A stretch of 64,000 nucleotides of DNA, from assembly GCF_004117935.1 (NCBI RefSeq), contig NZ_SDOY01000159.1, positions 1-64,000 of the forward strand, given 5' to 3'. Below, piece by piece: positions 1-8,753 of the stretch. The notes beneath the pieces are model-generated. The model was not told the DNA's origin. It searched no databases and saw nothing but the letters and a program-made list of their open reading frames with translations. How positions within the stretch are numbered: position 1 is the stretch's first letter; the number at the start of each line of letters is the position of its first letter. Made by a program: the position numbers and the translations under genes. Origin of the DNA: Streptomyces roseicoloratus (GTDB lineage: Bacteria; Actinomycetota; Actinomycetes; Streptomycetales; Streptomycetaceae).

Positions 1-127
1 AACAAGGGCGGCCGCACCAGAAGCCCACCAGACACGGCCCGCCCCACCAACCCCAGAAGCCCTACCGCACCCCCGCCCGCCGCGACCCCACCCCCACCAA
101 CCCCAGAAACAAGCCGCACCCCCTCCC

Positions 128-2353
128 CTAAGAACCCCCCGCTCCCCACGTCGTCGTCCCCGCCGGATGGGCGCCCTGTGAACCCGGGCGGTCCAGGCGT
201 GTCAGGCCGCCCGCTCCGGACAGGCCGTCCAGTACCTCGTCCAGGGTCGTCGCCGCCATGATCAGGGACAGGTGCGTGAAAGCCTGCGGGAAGTTGCCCA
301 GTTGTTCGCCGCTCGGGCCGATCTCCTCCGCGAACAGGCCGACGTGGTTGGCGTACGTCAGCATCTTCTCGAACGTGAACCGGGCCTGCCGCACCCGTCC
401 CGCCCGCGCCAGCGCGTCCACGTACAGGAAGGTGCACAGGCTGAACGTGCCCTCCGCGCCTCGCAGTCCGTCCGGCGAGGCGCCCGGGTCGTAGCGGTGC
501 ACCAGGCTGTCGTGGACGAGGTTGCGCTCGATCGCGTCGAGGGTCGAGAGCCAGACCGGGTCCGTCGGGCTGAGCAGGCCCGACCTCGGGATGAGGAGCA
601 GCGCCGCGTCGAGGACCTCCCCGCCGTAGTACTGCACGAGTGCCCGCCGCCGCTCGTTCCAGCCCCGGTGCATGACCTGGGCGTAGATCTCGTCGCGCGC
701 CGCCCGCCACGTCTCCAGTGCGGCGGGCCGGCCGAACTCCTCCGCGAGGCGCAGTCCCCTGTCGAAGGCCACCCACGACATCACGCGGCTGAACGTGAAG
801 TCCTGCCGTCCGCCCCGGGTTTCCCAGATGCCCTCGTCCGGGCCGTCCCACGACTTCGCCAGCCAGTCCAGCAGCGCGGACACCGCTTGCCAGCCCTCGT
901 GCGTGGGCTGCGTGTCGAGGCCCGTCCACAGCCCGGCGCCGGGTCCGGGCCGAGCGTTCGTCCCGGCCGACCCCACCCCCGCCCCCGCCCCCGCACCGAC
1001 ACCCGGACTCACCCCTGGGCCCGCTCCCGCCCCCGGGCCCGAGCCGCGGGCGCGGCCCTGGGCGAGGGCGTAGAGGGCCTCGCCGTAGATGTCGAGCTGG
1101 AGCTGGTCGGCGGCGGCGTTCCCCACGCGTACGGGCGACGAACCGCGGTAGCCCTCGAAGCCGGTCAGGATCTCCTCCGGCAGCCACGGGTCGCCGTCCA
1201 CGCGGTACATGATCTGGAGCGGGCGGGTCCCGTTCGGCCCCGTGCCGTCGCCGCCGGTGACGTCGCCCGTACCGGGGCCCGTGATGGTCACGGCCCCGCG
1301 CGCCGAGGCGCGCTCCGTGACGCGTTCGGTGAGCCAGCCGGTGAACGCCGCCGCCTCGTCGACGAATCCGAGGTCGAGGAGGGCGCGGACGGCGAGGGAA
1401 CCGTCGCGGATCCAGGTGTAGCGGTAGTCCCAGTTGCGCTCGCCGCCGACGAGTTCGGGCAGGCCGAGGGTGGCCGCGGCGATCGGGGCGCCGGTGGGCA
1501 GGTAGGTGAGCAGCTTCAGCGTGATGGCGGATCGGTGCACCATGTCCGGCCAGCGGCCCCGGTAGCGGGCGGTGCGCACCCAGCCCTGCCAGAAGTCGAC
1601 GGCGTCCCACAGCGCGGTCTCGACCTCGCCGGGCATCGGCAGCGGCGGAGGCTCCGCCTCCGGCCCGTCGACGGTGAACGCGGCTCCGGCGACGTCGCCT
1701 TCGCGGAGCGTGAGGCGGCCGCGTACGTCGTACGGGCCGTCCTGCTCCATCGGGATGTTCGACTGCAGGTACGCGGCGAGGCCCGGGGCCCGGAAGGTGG
1801 CGGTGCGGCCGTCGACGTGCGTCTCGTGCGGGTTGTCGGCGAAGCCGAAGCGCGGCCGGCACTCCATGGAGAACGTGACGGTCCCGCGGGTGCAGCGCAG
1901 CACGCGGAGGATGGTGTGCCGGTCGGTGGCCCGGCCGGTGCGGTCGGGAGGCATCCAGTCGATGAGTTCGCCCACGCCGTCGGGTGACATGAAACGGGTG
2001 ACGAGGAGGGCGGTGTCGGGGTAGTAGAGCTGCTTCGTGGTGACGGTGGAGGCGGTGGGGGCAGTGGAAGCAGTGGTGACGGTGGAAGCAGTGGAGGCAG
2101 TGGGGGCAGCTGAAGCGGTGGAGGCGGTCGGCTTCTTCGCCGGTGGCGCCCCGCCCGTCTCGGCGTCGTCGAGCGCGTCCAGGGACAGGCGGAAGTAGCC
2201 GCCCCGGTCGTGGTCGAGGAGCGCCGAGAAGATGCCCGGCGAGTCGAATCGCGGCGCCGCGAACCAGTCGACCACGCCCTCGTCCGAGATGAGCGCGCAC
2301 GTCTGCAGGTCGCCCACCAAGCCGTGATCGGCGATGAGCGGATAGCGCTTCAC
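128..2353 (-). CDS. Glycoside hydrolase family 15 protein (glucoamylase/trehalase-like)
   Basis: Likely cytoplasmic alpha-glucosidic hydrolase (glucoamylase or trehalase type). The N-terminus (YPLIADHGLVGD, then VVDWFAAPRFDSP) matches the N-terminal domain of bacterial GH15 proteins. The catalytic barrel shows NWDYRYTWIRDGS, LTGFEGYRGS, QLQLDIYGE and, near the C-terminus, the glutamate-rich EEIGPSGEQLGNFPQAFTH block. I chose the GTG at 2353 because the family homology begins there; an upstream in-frame GTG at 2434 would add a segment encoded by a tandem DNA repeat. The protein (741 aa) is longer than usual because of two low-complexity inserts: an Ala/Ser/Thr run near residues 75-105 and a Gly/Ala/Pro run near 435-480. 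Substrate is not determinable from sequence. It is the first gene here, with no clear operon partner. Confidence 0.85.
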   Translation of the reverse strand: MKRYPLIADHGLVGDLQTCALISDEGVVDWFAAPRFDSPGIFSALLDHDRGGYFRLSLDALDDAETGGAPPAKKPTASTASAAPTASTASTVTTASTAPTASTVTTKQLYYPDTALLVTRFMSPDGVGELIDWMPPDRTGRATDRHTILRVLRCTRGTVTFSMECRPRFGFADNPHETHVDGRTATFRAPGLAAYLQSNIPMEQDGPYDVRGRLTLREGDVAGAAFTVDGPEAEPPPLPMPGEVETALWDAVDFWQGWVRTARYRGRWPDMVHRSAITLKLLTYLPTGAPIAAATLGLPELVGGERNWDYRYTWIRDGSLAVRALLDLGFVDEAAAFTGWLTERVTERASARGAVTITGPGTGDVTGGDGTGPNGTRPLQIMYRVDGDPWLPEEILTGFEGYRGSSPVRVGNAAADQLQLDIYGEALYALAQGRARGSGPGAGAGPGVSPGVGAGAGAGVGSAGTNARPGPGAGLWTGLDTQPTHEGWQAVSALLDWLAKSWDGPDEGIWETRGGRQDFTFSRVMSWVAFDRGLRLAEEFGRPAALETWRAARDEIYAQVMHRGWNERRRALVQYYGGEVLDAALLLIPRSGLLSPTDPVWLSTLDAIERNLVHDSLVHRYDPGASPDGLRGAEGTFSLCTFLYVDALARAGRVRQARFTFEKMLTYANHVGLFAEEIGPSGEQLGNFPQAFTHLSLIMAATTLDEVLDGLSGAGGLTRLDRPGSQGAHPAGTTTWGAGGS

Positions 2354-2374
2354 GGTTCCACTATCGGGGAGGAC

Positions 2375-2530
2375 GGCCGATCCGGCGCCCTGACGCGACG
2401 GGCCGATCCGGCGCCCTGACGCGACGGTCTGCACCGCCCGGCCTCGGCCGTCCCCCTCCGACCGCGCCCCTCGGCCGTCCCCTCCTCCGACCGCGCCCCT
2501 CGGCCGTCCCTCTCCGACCGCGCCCGTCGG
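2375..2530. repeat. Tandem repeats upstream of the GH15 gene
   Basis: A perfect 26-bp tandem duplication occupies 2375-2400 and 2401-2426. It is followed by about three imperfect copies of a 27-29-bp unit containing CTCGGCCGTCCC and CCGACCGCG up to about 2530. The repeats lie between the divergent GH15 and MMPL genes, so they may have displaced the original promoter sequences. Confidence 0.8.
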
Positions 2531-2644
2531 CGTCGTCCCCGTCGTCCCCGTCGCCCCTGTTTCGAGATGACGAGTCCGCCCCGACCGCCAACAATTGGTT
2601 CCGTAGCGACGCTCGGGGATTGCCTATCCGCACGCGGCGGTGCC

Positions 2645-5056
2645 ATGAACGCACGTAGCCCGGTGAAGACCCCGGTGAAGACCCCCGTGGAGAAGGGCCT
2701 GCTCTACCGCATCGGGCACTGGTGTGCCCGGCACTTCGTGATCGTCATCGTGCTGTGGCTGGCCGCCGTCGCCGGGCTGCAGATCACGGACCGGGCGGTG
2801 GGCGGGCAGTTCTCCGACGACTTCGCGCTGCCGGGCGTGCAGTCCGCGGAGGGCCTGGACGTCCTGAAGGCGCACGACCCGGCGGCCGGCGGTTACGGCG
2901 CGCAGATCGTCCTGAACCAGCCTTCCGGACCGCTCACCGACCAGGCCTCGGCGGTGAACTCGACCGTCGCGGCGCTGCAGAAGCTGCCGGACGTGCTCAG
3001 CGTGCAGAACCCGCTGCCGCCGCCCGGCACTCCCCCGCCGACGACGCCGTCCACGGCGCCGAACACCGGGCCGCTGTCCACGGACGGCAAGACCGCGTAC
3101 ATCACCATCCGGTTCTCCGTGCCGCCCTCCACGCTCGGCACCGACTACCTGAACGGCGTGGACGGCGCCGTACAGCCGCTGCGGGACGCCGGCGTGGACG
3201 TCGAGTACGGCGGGTCGCTCGGCGAGCTGGCCCGGCCGGCGCCCGACGACCGCACGAGCGAGGCGATCGGCTTCGCCGTCGCGATCGTCGTGCTCCTGAT
3301 CGGCTTCGGCAGTGTGATCGCGGCCGTGCTGCCGCTGGTCACGGCGCTCATCGGAGCCATCTGCGGGCTCGCGCTGCTGGGTCTGATGGCGGCGGCGTTC
3401 ACCTTCGGCACGGTCTCGCCGACGCTGGCCACGATGATCGGTCTGGGCGTCGGCATCGACTACGCGCTGTTCCTGATCACGCGGCACCGCCAGAACCTCG
3501 TGAACGACCACGATCCCGCCGACTCGGCCGCCCTCGCCACCACGACGAGCGGCCGGGCCGTCCTCGTGTCCGGCTGCACGGTGATCATCGCGCTGTCCGG
3601 GCTGTGGGTCTCGGGCGTCACCTTCATCGGCAAGCTGGGGCTCGCGGCGGCGTTCACGGTCGTGACCGCCGTGCTGGCGGCGCTGACGCTGGTCCCGGCG
3701 ATGCTGGGGCTGGTGGGGCGCCGTATCGACCGCTACCACGTGCGCAAGCCGGTGGCGGAGACCAACGTGGAGGTGACGGCCGGAGCAGGCGCCGAAGCGG
3801 GCACGGAGGCAGGAGGCACCGGCACCGCAGCCCCCACCGCCGCCGCGACCGGCACCGCAACCCCCACCACCGGCACCGCAACCCCCACCACCGGAACCGG
3901 AGCCGGAACCGGCACCTGGCATCGCTACGCGCAGCGCGTCGAGCGGCGGCCCTGGTGGTTCCTGGTGTCCGGCGTCGTGGCGCTGCTGATCCTGGCGTTC
4001 CCGCTGCTCTTCATCCAGCTCGGGCACATCGGCGACGGCGCGGACCCCAAGTCGTTCACGGACCGGCGGGCGTACGACCTGATCTCGACGGCGTTCGGTC
4101 CCGGCGCGAACGGGCCGCTGACACTGGTCGTGGACCAGACAGAGGTGCCCTCCGGCGACCGGGCGGCGCTCGCGAGCAGGCTCCAGCAGGCGCTGACGAA
4201 CGTGCCGGACGCCGCCTCCATCACACCGCTGCAGACGACGCCCGACGGCGACGTGCTGATCGGCACGGCGTACTCGGTCGCGTCCCCGCAGGACGAGCGC
4301 ACCACCGACCTCACGAACCACCTGGTGGACGACGTGCTGCCGCAGGCGGTGGCCGGGACGGAGGCGCAGACGTACGTGACGGGCACGACGGCCGCGCAGG
4401 TCGACTTCCTCGACATCGTCTCCAGCCGTCTGCCGCTGATCATCGCGGTGGTCGTCGCGCTGGCCTTCCTCGTCATCCTGACCGTGTTCCGCGGCCTGCT
4501 GGTGGCGGTGAAGGCGGCCGTCCTGAACGTGCTGTCCATCGCGGCGTCGTACGGGGTCGTCGTGGCCGTCTTCCAGTGGGGCTGGGGCGGGCCCGCGCTC
4601 GGGGTCTCCGGGAAGGTGCCCATCGAGAGCTACGTGCCGATGATGATGTTCGCGATCGTCTTCGGGCTGAGCATGGACTACGAGATCTTCCTGCTGTCGC
4701 GGGTGCGCGAGGCGTGGCTGCGCACCGGGGACGCGAAGGCGAGCGTGGCGCACGCGCTGGAGATCACGGCGCGGGTGATCACGTGTGCGGCCCTGATCAT
4801 GGTGAGCGTCTTCGCGGCGTTCGTCGTCTCGGACAACATCGTGGTGAAGATGCTGGGCCTGGGCCTGGCCGCGAGCGTCCTGATCGACGCGACGATCGTC
4901 CGCCTGCTCCTGGTCCCCGCGGTGATGACCCTCCTGGGCAGCCGCGCCTGGTGGACTCCCCGGTGGCTCGACCGGATCCTGCCCCACCTGGACACGGAGG
5001 GTGAGGCCGCGCTGGAGGAGGAGGACCGGGCGGTGGGGGCGAAGCCCGAGGCGTGA
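2645..5056 (+). CDS. MMPL/RND-superfamily membrane transporter
   Basis: Proton-driven membrane exporter of the MmpL branch of the RND superfamily, usually moving lipids or hydrophobic compounds. The protein is about 803 aa with the duplicated RND layout: a TM helix near residue 30, a large extracytoplasmic loop, a bundle of helices, a second loop, and a C-terminal bundle. The paired Asp-Tyr motifs typical of the family are visible as GLGVGIDYALF in the first half and GLSMDYEIF in the second. The central cytoplasmic linker (about 380-425) is a Gly/Thr/Ala/Pro run made of imperfect repeats, unlike the conserved flanks. The ATG at 2645 is chosen over an upstream extension lacking homology. Cargo is unknown. 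Confidence 0.88.
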   Translation: MNARSPVKTPVKTPVEKGLLYRIGHWCARHFVIVIVLWLAAVAGLQITDRAVGGQFSDDFALPGVQSAEGLDVLKAHDPAAGGYGAQIVLNQPSGPLTDQASAVNSTVAALQKLPDVLSVQNPLPPPGTPPPTTPSTAPNTGPLSTDGKTAYITIRFSVPPSTLGTDYLNGVDGAVQPLRDAGVDVEYGGSLGELARPAPDDRTSEAIGFAVAIVVLLIGFGSVIAAVLPLVTALIGAICGLALLGLMAAAFTFGTVSPTLATMIGLGVGIDYALFLITRHRQNLVNDHDPADSAALATTTSGRAVLVSGCTVIIALSGLWVSGVTFIGKLGLAAAFTVVTAVLAALTLVPAMLGLVGRRIDRYHVRKPVAETNVEVTAGAGAEAGTEAGGTGTAAPTAAATGTATPTTGTATPTTGTGAGTGTWHRYAQRVERRPWWFLVSGVVALLILAFPLLFIQLGHIGDGADPKSFTDRRAYDLISTAFGPGANGPLTLVVDQTEVPSGDRAALASRLQQALTNVPDAASITPLQTTPDGDVLIGTAYSVASPQDERTTDLTNHLVDDVLPQAVAGTEAQTYVTGTTAAQVDFLDIVSSRLPLIIAVVVALAFLVILTVFRGLLVAVKAAVLNVLSIAASYGVVVAVFQWGWGGPALGVSGKVPIESYVPMMMFAIVFGLSMDYEIFLLSRVREAWLRTGDAKASVAHALEITARVITCAALIMVSVFAAFVVSDNIVVKMLGLGLAASVLIDATIVRLLLVPAVMTLLGSRAWWTPRWLDRILPHLDTEGEAALEEEDRAVGAKPEA

Positions 5057-5080
5057 CAGCCGCGGCCCGTCTCGGCTGTC
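5055..5080 (+). terminator. Possible hairpin terminator of the MMPL gene
   Basis: A 7-bp inverted repeat (GACAGCC / GGCTGTC) with a 12-nt loop overlaps the stop codon of the transporter gene. There is no clear U tract, so this is a weak call. Confidence 0.35.
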
Positions 5081-5144
5081 GCCCGCGCTGCCGAGGGTCT
5101 GCAGCCCCTCGACGGCGGTGGCGCCGACACGCACCGCACGCACG

Positions 5145-5314
5145 CCCGTCCGCGCGCACGCCTGTCCGCGCGCACGCCTGTCCGTCCGTCTGCCCGCCCG
5201 TCCGTCCGTCCGTCCGCATCGTCGTCTCAAGCACGGCTTACGGCTTACGGCTTACGGATCACGGCTCGCGGATCACGGCTCACCGCAGACGGCACACGGC
5301 ACACGGCACACGGC
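5145..5314. repeat. Simple repeats between MMPL and the MerR gene
   Basis: The intergenic DNA consists of short tandem units: GCACGCCTGTCC copies, CGTC repeats, three consecutive CTTACGG units near 5239-5258 and three ACACGGC units near 5295-5314. I see no gene or promoter motif in it. Confidence 0.7.
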
Positions 5315-5324
5315 CGATCGAGCC

Positions 5325-6107
5325 TCAGCTCAGCCGGGCGTCCGCGTAGGCCGCCATCGCCGCGCCCTGGTAGTCCGCGAGGCCGACGGCGATGCGGTCG
5401 AAGTTCTCGCGGAAACGAGGGTCCTCGGCGTACGTCGCCGCCAGGCCCTTGTACGCCTCCGCCGTCGGGGTCCAGAAGCGGCAGACGGTCCGGTAGTGGG
5501 CGTCCACCTCCTCCTGCACCTCCGGGGCGTCGACGGGCGTGCCGGCCGCCATGTGCTCCGCGAAGCGGATCATCTGGGCGGTGGCCTCGCGCTGCCACTC
5601 CTCGGTGGTCTCCGGCGTCATGCCCTCGACCGCCCGCCGCGACTCCTCGTACGCCGCCGGCCACCTCTCGCGGACCTCGGCCTCCATGTCCGGGTCGTGC
5701 CGGAAGCCCTCGAAGAGGTTCTCCGGCCGGTTGATCCTCACCATGTCCTCGTCCTCGCTTTCGTTTTCCCGATCCCGGGGTGATTCGAGATCGGCGATGG
5801 TGCGGGCGACCGTCGCCGCCAGCGTCCCGAGCCTGTCGCGCTCCTCGACCAGCCGCGCGTGGTGTTCGCGCAGGACGGTGACGCGGTCGGCCTCGCTGTC
5901 CAGGACGGCCTGGATCTCGCGCAGGCCCACGTCCAGCTCCCGCATGAGCAGGATCTGCTGGAGGCGCAGCAGCTGGGGCTCCTCGTAGTGGCGGTGACCG
6001 CTGCTCGCGGTCCACGCGGGCGGCAGCAGGCCGATCTCGTCGTAGTGCCGCAGGGTCCGGGACGTCACCCCGGACATCCGGGCCACGTCCGCGATCGACC
6101 AGGCCAT
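5325..6107 (-). CDS. MerR-family regulator with TipAS-like drug-binding domain
   Basis: Cytoplasmic transcription activator of the TipA group. Residues 1-70 form the MerR winged helix (SIADVARMSGVTSRTLRHYDEIGLL), followed by the dimerising coiled coil. Residues 135-260 match the TipAS ligand-binding fold, which in TipA binds thiopeptide antibiotics (NLFEGFRHDPDME, then FWTPTAEAYKGLAATYAEDPRF). Length (260 aa) is close to TipA-L. The ATG at 6107 is preceded by AAGGGAAC at good spacing. An internal start near the RINRPENLF segment could give a short ligand-binding form as in TipA, but I see no direct evidence for it. It is divergent from an AraC-GyrI gene that may belong to the same drug response. 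Confidence 0.85.
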   Translation of the reverse strand: MAWSIADVARMSGVTSRTLRHYDEIGLLPPAWTASSGHRHYEEPQLLRLQQILLMRELDVGLREIQAVLDSEADRVTVLREHHARLVEERDRLGTLAATVARTIADLESPRDRENESEDEDMVRINRPENLFEGFRHDPDMEAEVRERWPAAYEESRRAVEGMTPETTEEWQREATAQMIRFAEHMAAGTPVDAPEVQEEVDAHYRTVCRFWTPTAEAYKGLAATYAEDPRFRENFDRIAVGLADYQGAAMAAYADARLS

Positions 6108-6163
6108 GACGGTTCCCTTTCCCTTCCTTCGCCGGAGGCCGGTGGTCCCGGCCCCACACGAAG

Positions 6164-6194
6164 ACCGTAGGAGTTGACGCTGCGGAAACCGCAA
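6164..6194 (-). promoter_or_regulatory. MerR-type promoter/operator with 19-bp spacer
   Basis: On the minus strand a -35-like TTGCGG (6194-6189) and a -10-like TACGGT (6169-6164) are separated by exactly 19 bp. That over-long spacer is the hallmark of MerR-activated promoters. A perfect TGCGG-AAA-CCGCA dyad (6181-6193) overlaps the -35 end. It lies about 60 bp upstream of the MerR start, which fits autoactivation. Confidence 0.45.
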
Positions 6195-6240
6195 GTGGCC
6201 GGGTGGGGCGCGCCCGCAACCGGACCCTTCCGGAACCGGA

Positions 6241-6310
6241 TCACCCGACCTTCCCGGGTCCGGGTCACCCGACCTTCCGGGTCCGGGTCACCCGACCTTT
6301 CCGGGCACGG
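6241..6310. repeat. Three tandem 23-24-bp repeats upstream of the AraC-GyrI gene
   Basis: Three near-identical units beginning TCACCCGACCTT occupy 6241-6264, 6265-6287 and 6288-6310 between the divergent regulators. Confidence 0.8.
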
Positions 6311-6392
6311 ATCGTCGGGTCCTGGGAGGCTGGTGGTTCCTACGGTGAAGGCACAGAGGAAACGAAACAGCAGGCAGGAAGGGTGGACGGGT

Positions 6393-7334
6393 GTGCTGGA
6401 AGGGCTGAACCGGGCGCTGGAGCACGTGGAGCGCCATCTCGACCGCGAGGTGGACGTCGCCGAGGCCGCGCGGATCGCGACGACCTCGGAGTACCACTTC
6501 CGGCGGCTGTTCTCGGCGCTCGCCGGCATGCCGCTCTCCGTGTACGTGCGGCGCCGCCGCATGACGCTCGCCGGGGCCGAGGTCCTGGCCGGGGAGCGGA
6601 CGCTGCTCGACATCGCCGTGCGCTACGGCTACGGCTCGGGCGAGGCGTTCGCGCGGGCGTTCCGGTCCGTGCACGGCATCGGCCCGGGCGAGGCCCGGCG
6701 CGCCGGTGCGGCGCTCGTGTCGCAGCCCCGGATGTCCTTCCGTGTCGTCATCGAAGGGAGTACGACCATGCGGTACCGGATCGTCGAGAAGGACGCCTTC
6801 CGGGTGGTGGGCAGCAAGGCCACGGTCCCGCTCGTGCACGAGGGCGTCAACGCGGCCGCGGCGGCGCACGTGGCGAGCCTCGGCATGGAGACGATCGTCC
6901 GGATGAAGGAGCTGGCGGAAGGCGAGCCGGAGGGTGTCCTGTCGGCGGTGGTGCACCTGACCGACAGCCGGGAGGAGGGCGCCGAAGTGGACTACTGGAT
7001 CGGCGTCGCGACCGGCGCCGACACCACCGTCGGCACCGGAAGCGGTACCGATGCCGGCACCGATACCGGTGCCGGCGACCTCGGCGACCTCGGCGGCCTC
7101 GACGTCCTCGACGTGCCGGCCGGCACCTGGGCGGTCTTCGACGACCACGGGCCCTACCCGGCGGCGCTCCAGGAGCTGTGGCGCGACGTGTTCACCCAGT
7201 GGTTCCCGTCCAATCCGTACGTGAGCCGGCCGGGTCCCGAGCTGCTGCGGACCCAGCCGGTGGAGATCGGCCAGGACACGGATTCCCAGCTGTGGATCCC
7301 GGTCGAGCGCGTCAGCTCGGGCGCCGGGGCCTGA
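6393..7334 (+). CDS. AraC-family regulator with GyrI-like effector domain
   Basis: Rob/SoxS-type regulator. The N-terminal 110 residues carry two helix-turn-helix motifs of an AraC DNA-binding domain (ARIATTSEYHFRRLFSALAG and DIAVRYGYGSGEAFARAFRS). The remainder is a GyrI-like small-molecule-binding domain starting at MRYRIVEKDAFRVVG, usually a multidrug or cationic-ligand sensor. The GTG at 6393 follows GGAAGGGTGG and is preferred over a longer upstream reading through the repeats. A Gly/Thr/Asp-rich insert of about 30 residues sits near 210-240. The 3' end overlaps the convergent DUF35 gene by 23 bp. It is divergent from the TipA-like gene. Confidence 0.85.
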   Translation: MLEGLNRALEHVERHLDREVDVAEAARIATTSEYHFRRLFSALAGMPLSVYVRRRRMTLAGAEVLAGERTLLDIAVRYGYGSGEAFARAFRSVHGIGPGEARRAGAALVSQPRMSFRVVIEGSTTMRYRIVEKDAFRVVGSKATVPLVHEGVNAAAAAHVASLGMETIVRMKELAEGEPEGVLSAVVHLTDSREEGAEVDYWIGVATGADTTVGTGSGTDAGTDTGAGDLGDLGGLDVLDVPAGTWAVFDDHGPYPAALQELWRDVFTQWFPSNPYVSRPGPELLRTQPVEIGQDTDSQLWIPVERVSSGAGA

Positions 7335-7884
7335 AGACGGGGACCTGGACGTCGGCTTCCGCCCGGAACGCGACGTCCAGGTCCATGCCGATGCGCAGGT
7401 CCGCCTCGGGGCAGTCCACGATCTCCGTCATCATCCGCGGCCCCTCCGCCAGGTCGACGACCGCCGCCACGTACGGGACGCGGTCGCCGAACGGCGGGAG
7501 GTCGTTGCGGTGGACGACGGACCACGTGTAGAGCACCGCGCGGCCCTCGGCCTGCCGCCAGGCGACGTCCTCGCTCCAGCAGTACGGGCAGAACTCGCGC
7601 GGGTAGTGGTGCGGCCGGTCGCAGGCGGCGCAGTGGCGCAGCAGGAGGCGGCCTTCGGCGGCGGCGTCCCAGTAGGGGCGGGTGAACGCGTCGATGTCCG
7701 GGAGGCTCGCGGGGGTGGCCTTCGGGGCGCCGACGGTCGGGGAGCCGGCCTTCGAGGCACCGACGGTCGAGGCGCCGACTGTCACGGGCATGGCCGTCGC
7801 GGGCATGACCTCCGCGGGCATGACCTCCGCGGGCATGACCTCCGCGGGCATGGCCTTCGCGGGGTCGGAGGGTGTCGTCGTCAT
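7312..7884 (-). CDS. DUF35 OB-fold / zinc-ribbon acyl-CoA-associated protein
   Basis: Small acyl-CoA-binding partner protein. After a repetitive N-terminus, a rubredoxin-like zinc ribbon is seen as CAACDRPHHYPREFCPYC, followed by an OB fold (AVLYTWSVVHR, then YVAAVVDLAEGPRMMTEI). Proteins of this family typically pair with thiolases or aldolases, as in steroid side-chain degradation, but no thiolase lies in this window. The first 50 residues hold three PAEVM repeats from 15-bp DNA units and are probably dispensable. The ATG (7884) overlaps the TGA of the DoxX gene (ATGA), so the two are translationally coupled. The stop overlaps the convergent AraC-GyrI gene. Confidence 0.8.
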   Translation of the reverse strand: MTTTPSDPAKAMPAEVMPAEVMPAEVMPATAMPVTVGASTVGASKAGSPTVGAPKATPASLPDIDAFTRPYWDAAAEGRLLLRHCAACDRPHHYPREFCPYCWSEDVAWRQAEGRAVLYTWSVVHRNDLPPFGDRVPYVAAVVDLAEGPRMMTEIVDCPEADLRIGMDLDVAFRAEADVQVPVFRPRRPS

Positions 7885-8333
7885 CGGAAGAGTCCGATCG
7901 CGTGGTCGAGCGACCAGGTCTGCCAGGACATGGCGAAGAGGGCGACGAGCGAGATCAGCGCCATCATCGCGTTCTGCCCCTGCTCGGCCCAGTCGTGGAT
8001 CATCAGGACGAGGTAGAGGAGGTTCAGGAGCAGTCCGCCGACGAGGGCGACGGGCGTGAGGAAGCCGCTGATCAGGCCGAGGCCGAGGGCGAGTTCGGCG
8101 TAGACGACCACGTACGCCATGAGCTTGGGGCGCGGGGCCACCACCGTCTCGAAGCCGTGCTTCACCGCCGGCCAGCGGTGCTTGCCGGCGACGTCGGCGG
8201 CCCAGGCGATGCCCGTGCCGCGCTCGAACCAGCCTTTCCTGTCCTTGTGGCGCCAGCTCTCCAGCCACCACAGGCCGAGGCCGATGCGGAGGACGGCGAG
8301 CCATTCGGCGCCGGTGAGCCAGATCGTCTGCAT
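7881..8333 (-). CDS. DoxX-family membrane protein
   Basis: A 150-aa inner-membrane protein with about four predicted helices (WLAVLRIGLGLWWLESW, MAYVVVYAELALGLGLISG, VALVGGLLLNLLYLVLMI, AMMALISLVALFAMS). The arrangement fits the DoxX / quinol-oxidase-subunit superfamily, whose members accompany redox enzymes. It is the first gene of a two-gene operon with the DUF35 gene. Its physiological role is unknown. A shared palindromic operator lies far upstream at 8626, on the other side of a repeat array. Confidence 0.75.
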   Translation of the reverse strand: MQTIWLTGAEWLAVLRIGLGLWWLESWRHKDRKGWFERGTGIAWAADVAGKHRWPAVKHGFETVVAPRPKLMAYVVVYAELALGLGLISGFLTPVALVGGLLLNLLYLVLMIHDWAEQGQNAMMALISLVALFAMSWQTWSLDHAIGLFR

Positions 8334-8401
8334 GTGCGGTGCCGCCTCCCGTATGTGGAACCCGACATGGGATCGGGACCGGAACCCGGTCCGGAACCCG
8401 G

Positions 8402-8620
8402 CCCGGGATCCGGCCCGGGATCCGGCCCGGGATCCGGCCCGGGATCCGGCCCGGGATCCGGCCCGGAAGCTGGTGAGGGATCCGGTGTGAACCCCGGCCT
8501 GAACCCCGGCATGGGCCCTGGTGTGAACCCCGGCCTTGGCCCTGGTGTGAGCCCTGGTGTGAACCCCGGCCTTGGCCCTGGTGTGAGCCCTGGCGTAAGC
8601 CCCGGCGTAAGCCCCGGCGT
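8402..8620. repeat. 12-bp and degenerate tandem repeat array
   Basis: Five perfect CCCGGGATCCGG units run from 8402 to 8461, followed by degenerate 12-24-bp units with GTGAACCCCGGCC and GTGAGCCCTGG up to about 8620. The array separates the DoxX start from the palindromic operator at 8626. In the plus frame it would encode Gly-Pro-Gly-Ser collagen-like sequence, but I see no start or SD supporting translation. Confidence 0.85.
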
Positions 8621-8625
8621 GAAAT

Positions 8626-8640
8626 CTGACGGGTCATCAG
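8626..8640. promoter_or_regulatory. Shared palindromic operator, site A
   Basis: CTGACGGGTCATCAG: one mismatch to the window consensus CTGACGNNNCGTCAG. It lies 113 bp upstream of the flavin monooxygenase and in the divergent region with DoxX-DUF35. It is almost identical to the site at 27063 read on the other strand. Confidence 0.6.
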
Positions 8641-8753
8641 TTCATCGGATGCCTCCGCTTCTCCGCAAGACCCGTGCACCCGTGATCGATTCGCAACCCA
8701 ACCCCCTCTTGACCGAGACCTACGACGTGTACGCGTCATTACGCTCAGCAGTC

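Noticed and set aside
1..127. Possible gene fragment at the left window edge.
   Set aside because: Only C-rich sequence with two CCACCAACCCCAGAA copies; no open frame with recognisable content.
2624..5230. 868-codon minus-strand frame over the MMPL gene, and many similar antisense or off-frame ORFs.
   Set aside because: Arg/Gly/Pro-rich shadow translations typical of high-GC DNA, with no recognisable domains.
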